Translations under genes and position numbers: made by a program | In this document: positions 59,001-64,000 of the stretch, piece after piece | How positions within the stretch are numbered: position 1 is the first letter of the stretch | Layout: the number at the start of each line of letters is the position of its first letter | Assembly (NCBI GenBank): GCA_028622995.1 | Contig: JAJQJQ010000033.1 | Location: 310,001-374,000 of the forward strand | DNA length: 64,000 nucleotides | DNA from: Panagrolaimus kolymaensis | Lineage: Eukaryota; Nematoda; Chromadorea; Rhabditida; Panagrolaimidae | Direction of reading: 5' to 3' | The notes under the pieces: generated by a model | Told to the model about the DNA's origin: nothing | Seen by the model: the letters and a program-made list of their open reading frames with translations, nothing else | Database searches by the model: none

Positions 59001-60912
59001 TATAGTAAAGTTTTAATAAACATACCTCATATGAATCAGCAACATTAATTCTTCCAATAAAAATAGACCAAAAATCGACGTCTTTGAAACATTGAAGAAA
59101 GTGTTGATAGTTTAAAGGACCATTACAGAATTGTTTGAAAAGATCATCAATATCTGATTTTATTGCAGTTTTAATAAGATAATCATAATCTTTTATAACC
59201 GAACGTGAAGGAATTTTAGCCATATTTTTTATTTGATTCAAGTAAACCAACCAAAAAGTTTTCAATGCGAAAGAAGAGGTTATGAAAGTTTTCATTTTTT
59301 ATGTTGTCACTAAAAGGCTTTATGCCAAAAAATTTATGATGTTCCATTCGATGGAATTAAAATTCAAAAGAAGTCTGTCTTTCAAATCAAAAATCAATAA
59401 AATTTTAATAACATTTTAGCAAAAAATAAAAACATATCCAAACGATTACAAAGCTACATCAACGATGATTTTCAGGGATTTGTATTTCCTTCAATGTCAT
59501 CCATGGCGGCAAGATGGTTTCCACCTTGTGAGCGAAGCACATTTGCTGCTATTTATACTTCTGGAAATCAAGTAGCAGGAGTTTTGGGTTTACTAATATC
59601 ATCATATCTTTGTGGAACCGATTTCCTTGGTGGCTGGCCATCAATCTTTTATTTGTTTGGTTAGCAATTATCTAAAACCTGTCCATACAATGCTATACGG
59701 TACAAATTTTTTTAGGTATACTCGGGTGTTTTTGGAGCGTTGCATGGTTAATTTTTGCTTCTGATTCACCTGAACGAAATTCTTTTATTACTGAAGAAGA
59801 AATTTTATATATTAAACAGCAAACATCCGGTCAAAATACAAATCAAAAAGCTGGATCACACAAAGTTTGAATCCAATTACAAAAATTAATCAAAGCTTCA
59901 TTGAATTATTTCAGCTTTCAACAGCTCCAATTCCATGGAAATTTGTCGCAACATCCACTCCATTTTATGCAAACTTGATTGCTCAATTTTCTTTTAATTT
60001 TTCTGCTTCTCTATTACAAACTTATCTTCCAACTTACATTAAACAAGTTTTAAAAGTTGAACTTGGAAGAAATGGAGTTTATACAATGCTTCCATTTTTG
60101 ACCCAACTTATTTCAAAAAATATTTTTGGGATATTAAGTGATTCACTTAAAAGGCATGGAGTAATATCCAATACAGCTGCAGTTAAAATTTTTCAAGTTA
60201 TTGGTAGGTTCCATAAATAATGCGGCTTCTCCGTGTATTGTAGTCAACTTCCATACCATTGATTTTCTGCGTCAATCAATAAAAAAGTATTCTTTTTTTA
60301 GGAAATGTTGGCGCTGGAGTTTGTTTTTTGACATTGGGCTTATTTGCTGATTGCTCTAATATTCCAATTGCAATTGGAGCTTTAGCTCTTTATGGTTTGC
60401 TTCCTTCATTATTTTTTATCTCATTAATCTTTTAAGGAGTGTTTTTCTCTGCTGGTATTTGTGGCTTTTATACCTCCCAACTTTCCATTGCCCCAGCTTT
60501 CACTGGAACCCTTATCTCAATTTCAATGCTTTCTGGAACCCTTGGAAATGCGGCATCTCCAGGTTTCGTTGGAATTATAAATAAATATGGTACTGAAAAA
60601 GAATGGAGTTTTATTTGGTTAATTACAGCTGGAATTAATTTTATTGCGGCCACTGTTTATGTTGTATTTGGTTCAGCTGATATTCAAGAATGGGCAAAAC
60701 CCCAAGAGTTGCCATCTCCAACGAATGAATGTGAAAAATATGAAAGCTTTGAAGTTCTTTCTCAAAAAAGTATTGCATTTGAGGAAAAAACGGAAAATCA
60801 TAAAGATTCTGATGCATCATCGGTTGTTGAGGACATGGAAAATGGAATGAAATGTATACCACAAAAACGTTCAAGAAAAATTAGTGATGTATCTGCACAA
60901 GATTTTAGTTGA
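56100..60912 (+). CDS. SLC17-family anion transporter (sialin/VGLUT/Na-phosphate type)
   Basis: Seven exons: 56100-56454, 56504-56649, 59476-59659, 59716-59864, 59915-60203, 60302-60394 and 60437-60912. They give 563 aa with phases closing. It is a 12-span major facilitator with SLC17 hallmarks: TM1 LRIALLLMLGLFCATSMRVNLGMAVVCM, a glycosylatable loop 1-2, the MFS motif GYLADRFGPK after TM2, and ARLVMGLGE|GFVFPSMSSMAARWFPPCERS across the long intron. TM7-12 follow (IPWKFVATSTPFYANLIAQF, GILSDSLKR). The hydrophilic C-terminal tail is rich in Ser, Glu and Lys. Members carry anions (glutamate, sialic acid, phosphate) across vesicular, lysosomal or plasma membranes; the substrate is not predictable by eye. 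Intron 2 (56650-59475) is 2.8 kb and contains a complete antisense gene. Confidence 0.88.
56688..59223 (-). CDS. SNAPC1-like snRNA-activating complex subunit, nested antisense in the SLC17 intron
   Basis: Exons are 59026-59223, 58845-58970, 58587-58796, 58423-58536, 58286-58368 and 56688-57324, giving 455 aa if the last is joined (phases fit, GA plus A). Residues 1-170 follow the SNAPC1/SNAP43 N-terminal pattern: DIDDLFKQFCNG, FKDVDFWSIFIGRIN, LVASLIFPAAM, FGIYLLYTSYFLQPQ, LKLTLELAEHLP-like helices and QLYALFCLQRLISSKAF. SNAPc binds the proximal sequence element of snRNA promoters. The last exon encodes an acidic/basic tail (RRKKKGRRKVDLIQRRARIQVQ, later RRRSQRLKSKDP). Without the final splice the frame stops at 58282 after 244 aa. 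The 961-nt last intron holds other coding-like pieces, so the link between exon 5 and the tail is the weak point: the tail could be a separate gene. Confidence 0.62.
57598..58279 (-). other. Coding-like fragments inside the SNAPC1-like last intron
   Basis: Three stretches look translated on the minus strand. The first is about 58227-58279 (NVNDIVKEAEEKLKKTL, followed by a GTATGT donor), lying one base out of frame with the SNAPC1 exon before it. The second is 57781-57874 (MVADAKYSEQHQMINLSSS, after a TTATTTAG acceptor). The third is 57598-57733 (AKSIRHVQQNSNQYYAKVII to a stop). They could not be joined in one consistent frame. They may be alternative exons, a decayed gene, or a small separate gene. 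I do not recognise the family. Confidence 0.3.
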
Positions 60913-62336
60913 AATTAATTTAAAATAAAATAAATTATTTATTAATCTTTCGAAGAAGTTTTGATTGATCGAGAAAGGTGTTCAAAAGAATTGAGAAATA
61001 TTTGTTCTTATAAAAATAATTACATTCAAATGAATGAAAGTCTTTGAAATTATTTTTATGCCACCTTGACAAGCTCATTTGTCGATAACCGCCGAAATTT
61101 TATTGCTTCAAAACGCATTTTTTTGTTTGTAGTAAAATAAAATAATGCCACTCAAAATACTTTTTGGCACCTTTTTTGCATCGGTCTTCTCCGATTTTTA
61201 TGTTGTTTGTGCAAAAATAAAGGAGAAAAAATTTATTTCCGGTCATTCGAGTTTGTGGTTGTTTGTTGTTGGAAACTTCACAAAGAATTTTTTTAAAGAC
61301 AATTTTTTGGAAGAATTTTTCTCCATAAAACTTTTATATGTATGAAAATGAAAGCAGCTGTTACAAAGTTAGTAGCCAGCGAAAATGAAGAAAACCTTTA
61401 AATTGCCGTTGATTATTTCTATTTTGTATCACCATAGGTTTCGACTATATAAAATATATTTTAGAGAGTTCGGAGTTAATTAAATTTTACGTGTGTTTCA
61501 ATATGCATTTATTTTAAACTTACATATTTCCATTTCAAACGTTTCCTTATTATTTATATTTTCACAAAAAATTTTTTTTTCAGTAAAAAAGAAGAGTGAA
61601 GAAGGAGATGGAGCAATGTTAGCTTAAAATCCATTTAATTTGGAGCTTTTCATCTTCTTCTTTTTCGATGAGAGGGGTGCCAAGTTTCATCATTCATTTG
61701 CTTCACTTTTTTTTCTTCTTCTTCGTTCTCTTTTTTTTTGCTGCCGAAACTTGAATGTTTTTTTTGTTGAAACAAGTTTTTTTTAGAAAAAGCTTTTAAT
61801 TTAGTCTCAAAAAATGCTTGAATAAAGGTTTTTCGCTTTCTTTCCACTTTTTTATTTGCTTAAAAAACTTCGTTGATGGAGAATCTAATTTTTTTCTCGT
61901 TACTAAAATTAACTTTAGAAATAGTATTCGCTTTAATTTATTCTCAAAGTAATAGATTATGGCTGAAAAAAAGCTTTTAAATGCATATTTAGGTATTCTG
62001 AGCCATGTTGAAAGGATATGTTTTGCTATTCAAATGATTCCCTTTTTCAATGCCTTGAAGCAATATTTTTAATGAAAGTGAAGCAACAAGCTCCCTTCTT
62101 TTCATGTCCATTTCAATGAGTAAAACTAAAAAACATTGAAAACAAAAAATACCGTTTGAAACCTTTATTTGAAGACCACAGCTAATTATTTATTTCAAGG
62201 ATTAAATGATTTAATCGAAACTTAAAATAATCTTTTATATTTATAAAACTTTTATTTTTCTTCTTTTCGACTGTTCACTCATTTTCTGTGCCCAACCAAT
62301 TATTCATTAATATCATTTTTGGTTAAACTTTTTCAT
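60913..62336. other. Intergenic region upstream of tRNA-Phe
   Basis: 1.4 kb of AT-rich, T-run-rich DNA after the SLC17 stop. Contains AATAAAATAAA at 60924-60934 as a likely poly(A) signal. No coding frame has normal composition. Confidence 0.5.
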
Positions 62337-62409
62337 GCCATGATAGCTCAGTTGGGAGAGCGTTAGACTGAAGATCTAAATGTCCCCGGTTCGATCCCGG
62401 GTCGTGGCA
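62337..62409 (+). tRNA. tRNA-Phe (GAA)
   Basis: 73-nt cloverleaf. The acceptor stem GCCATGA pairs with TCGTGGC (one G-T pair), with discriminator A at 62409. The D arm is GCTCAGTTGGGAGAGC, the anticodon arm TTAGA-CTGAAGA-TCTAA with anticodon GAA, and the T arm CCCGG-TTCGATC-CCGGG. A and B boxes are canonical, there is no intron, and a T-run Pol III terminator follows at about 62414. Confidence 0.97.
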
Positions 62410-63756
62410 ATTCCTTTTTTCGTTTTTCATTAAAGAATTTTAAAACACATTTTTATTTGATACACGTGATTCTTTCTTTTTTTTTCAACTTTGTTTGCTT
62501 AAAAGGTAAATCAGTGTTCCATATTTTTTAGAATGTTACTTACTTGCTCTAAAAACAACGAGAATTTTTTGATTTGATTATTAGTTAATAATATTTAGCA
62601 ATTTCAAGTTTTGTTATTTTTTGCGTGTCATCCTTACTTTTATCTTCGCCTCTTTTCTTTTTTGTTCGCAACTCCACAGATGTCAATAAATTATCAGGGA
62701 AGAGGCGTCCTTCTCTTGTGGAAGCATCAAGAAGAAAAACGACAAAAACAGACTTTTTCATGCCAATTTTATTCCGTAATCAAATCTCAACAACGGCAGT
62801 GAAAAAAAGCACAACAAGAAAGCAAAACTTTATTTTTCTTCATTTTTTTAAAGCGAAAGAATAAGAATTTGTTCGAAGAAGTCAATCCACCATACTTTTC
62901 TTATGTCATCAACAAATGCCTTTTAACAAACCTTCTTTTTTTTACTAACTTAAGTGGATTTTGTGATTGAGGAAATTGCCTTTTTCTTCTTTGCTTTGCT
63001 GCGGCTGAAGTTCAAATCTAAAGTCGAGAAATTCTACGGCATTTTTTTTTTCAAAAACAAGGTTCGTTTTATTTTTAACATCTGATTTTAATCCAGAGTT
63101 CTGCTATATCATTTTATAAAATACGATTTTATAAAAAATGAGCTGGAACGTTTTTGACGCGAGCTTTATATTGATATGAATTTGTTTTAATTTTTTTTCT
63201 CGATACAGTATTGTTTATCTAAAAATATTACGAAAAGCGATGCCATCTGAAATTCTTTTAAAACTCGAATAAATATTCGTAAAACATTTTAATTTTATTT
63301 TACTTTTTGCAGCTATTAGTAATAATAATAAAACAAAAGTTTTTGCCTTTTTTTTAAAAACTTCTTTTTTTGTTTGAACAAATAAAAAACGTCAAGCACA
63401 GTTTTTTTTGGTTGGTGGTGGTAGTGAAAGATGAGAAAAGAAGAAGCAATGAAGCGCAAATATGCTTCTTTTCATTCCCAAAGTTTTATATTTTATTTAA
63501 AAAAGAGGACCTTTGTTTGGCTTTTTGCCATCCGTTTACCAAAAAAGAAGAAGCAATTAACAATATAGTTAATGAATGAATGCTTTCGAACAAAATATAA
63601 ATCTAGGTAGTTAATTTTTTGTTTGAAACTACCACTTTATGAGGCAAAAGTTGTTTGTTATTTAAAATTTTCAATTCTGAATCATTAATTTTCAAGGCCT
63701 AAATGTTTTTTTTTAATTTTCAGATTAGTATTTTTTATTTAAAAAACAAGACGAAA
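62410..63756. other. Intergenic region, no supported gene
   Basis: 1.35 kb, T-rich, between tRNA-Phe and the partial secreted-protein gene. Open frames at about 62610-62870 are Phe/Ser/Lys-rich and overlap in two frames; not supported. Confidence 0.45.
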
Positions 63757-64000
63757 ATGAAATACTTGAGTATATTTTTATTTATTTATTCTTGGCGCCT
63801 TGTATTAAGTCAAACAATTTCAAATGAAATTTCACGACAAGAGAAGCATAAATGTAGCGGAATGAGCGAACAGGTTATTAGCCGATGTTTGCAGCCAATT
63901 CTTGATTATGCTTCATCAATTCAAGATAAATCAAGTTCCACGCATTTTAGTCTACAAGGTGGCGATATTTTCAAAAAACTTTGCACCCTTTATACTAATT
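63757..64000 (+). CDS. Secreted Cys-containing protein, N-terminal part (cut by window end)
   Basis: An ATG 33 nt after a TTTTCAG acceptor opens a frame of 81 codons that runs off the window. It starts with a signal peptide (MKYLSIFLFIYSWRLVLS) followed by a mature part with three Cys spaced as in small disulfide-rich secreted proteins (KHKCSGM, SRCLQPILDYA, KKLCTLY). The look is that of nematode-type secreted DUF19-like proteins, but too little is visible to assign it. There is no splice signal inside the visible part. Confidence 0.6.
   Translation, partial: MKYLSIFLFIYSWRLVLSQTISNEISRQEKHKCSGMSEQVISRCLQPILDYASSIQDKSSSTHFSLQGGDIFKKLCTLYTN

Overview
The window is strongly AT-rich eukaryotic DNA. 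Coding sequence is cut into short exons by introns that are mostly about 45-60 nt with TTTTTAG or TTTTCAG acceptors, and several start codons lie just behind an acceptor-like sequence, as expected with trans-splicing. The gene set (a heme-type soluble guanylate cyclase, a VPS33B-type Sec1 protein, a KIF13-type kinesin-3, a BFR1-like protein, a secreted Cys protein at the right edge) fits a nematode best. That is an inference; no species can be named from the sequence alone.

Layout. 0.7-3.1 kb (+): nuclear-receptor ligand-binding domain. 3.5-9.1 kb (-): a short membrane/coiled-coil paralog, then a full-length TANGO1/MIA3-like ER-exit receptor, divergent from VPS33B-like (+, 9.9-11.8 kb). 12.6-15.6 kb (-): a zinc-ribbon protein and cytoplasmic poly(A)-binding protein. 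17.0-28.9 kb (+): a BFR1-like gene with one intron of about 10.2 kb. That intron holds an apparently intact Helitron: an 11-unit minisatellite, a 2286-aa Rep/helicase with two N-terminal Ulp1-like protease modules and a zinc finger, and a second 252-aa Gln-rich ORF behind a copy of the same upstream sequence. 29.0-32.6 kb (-): heme-binding soluble guanylate cyclase. 33.7-35.1 kb (+): hydrophilic protein with eight GKK repeats. 35.6-37.9 kb (+): COG6. 39.2-39.9 kb (-): mucin-like membrane protein. 39.9-48.3 kb: a large gene-poor T-rich tract with a near-perfect 93-bp inverted repeat. 48.3-55.0 kb (+): kinesin-3. 56.1-60.9 kb (+): SLC17 transporter whose 2.8-kb intron contains an antisense SNAPC1-like gene. 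62.3 kb: tRNA-Phe(GAA). Right edge: start of a secreted protein.

Several genes act in membrane traffic (TANGO1-like at ER exit, COG6 in Golgi tethering, VPS33B in endosome fusion, kinesin-3 cargo transport, SLC17 vesicular/lysosomal transport). Apart from the divergent TANGO1/VPS33B pair, nothing in the sequence shows that they are co-regulated.

Exon models were built by hand from reading frames, GT/AG sites and phase consistency. Every multi-exon model listed as a gene closes in frame. Exact splice sites and start codons remain predictions. The most unusual items are the double-Ulp1 Helitron with its second ORF and duplicated promoter, the TANGO1-like gene with a miniature tandem paralog, the GKK-repeat protein, and the 93-bp-arm palindrome flanked by TTAA.
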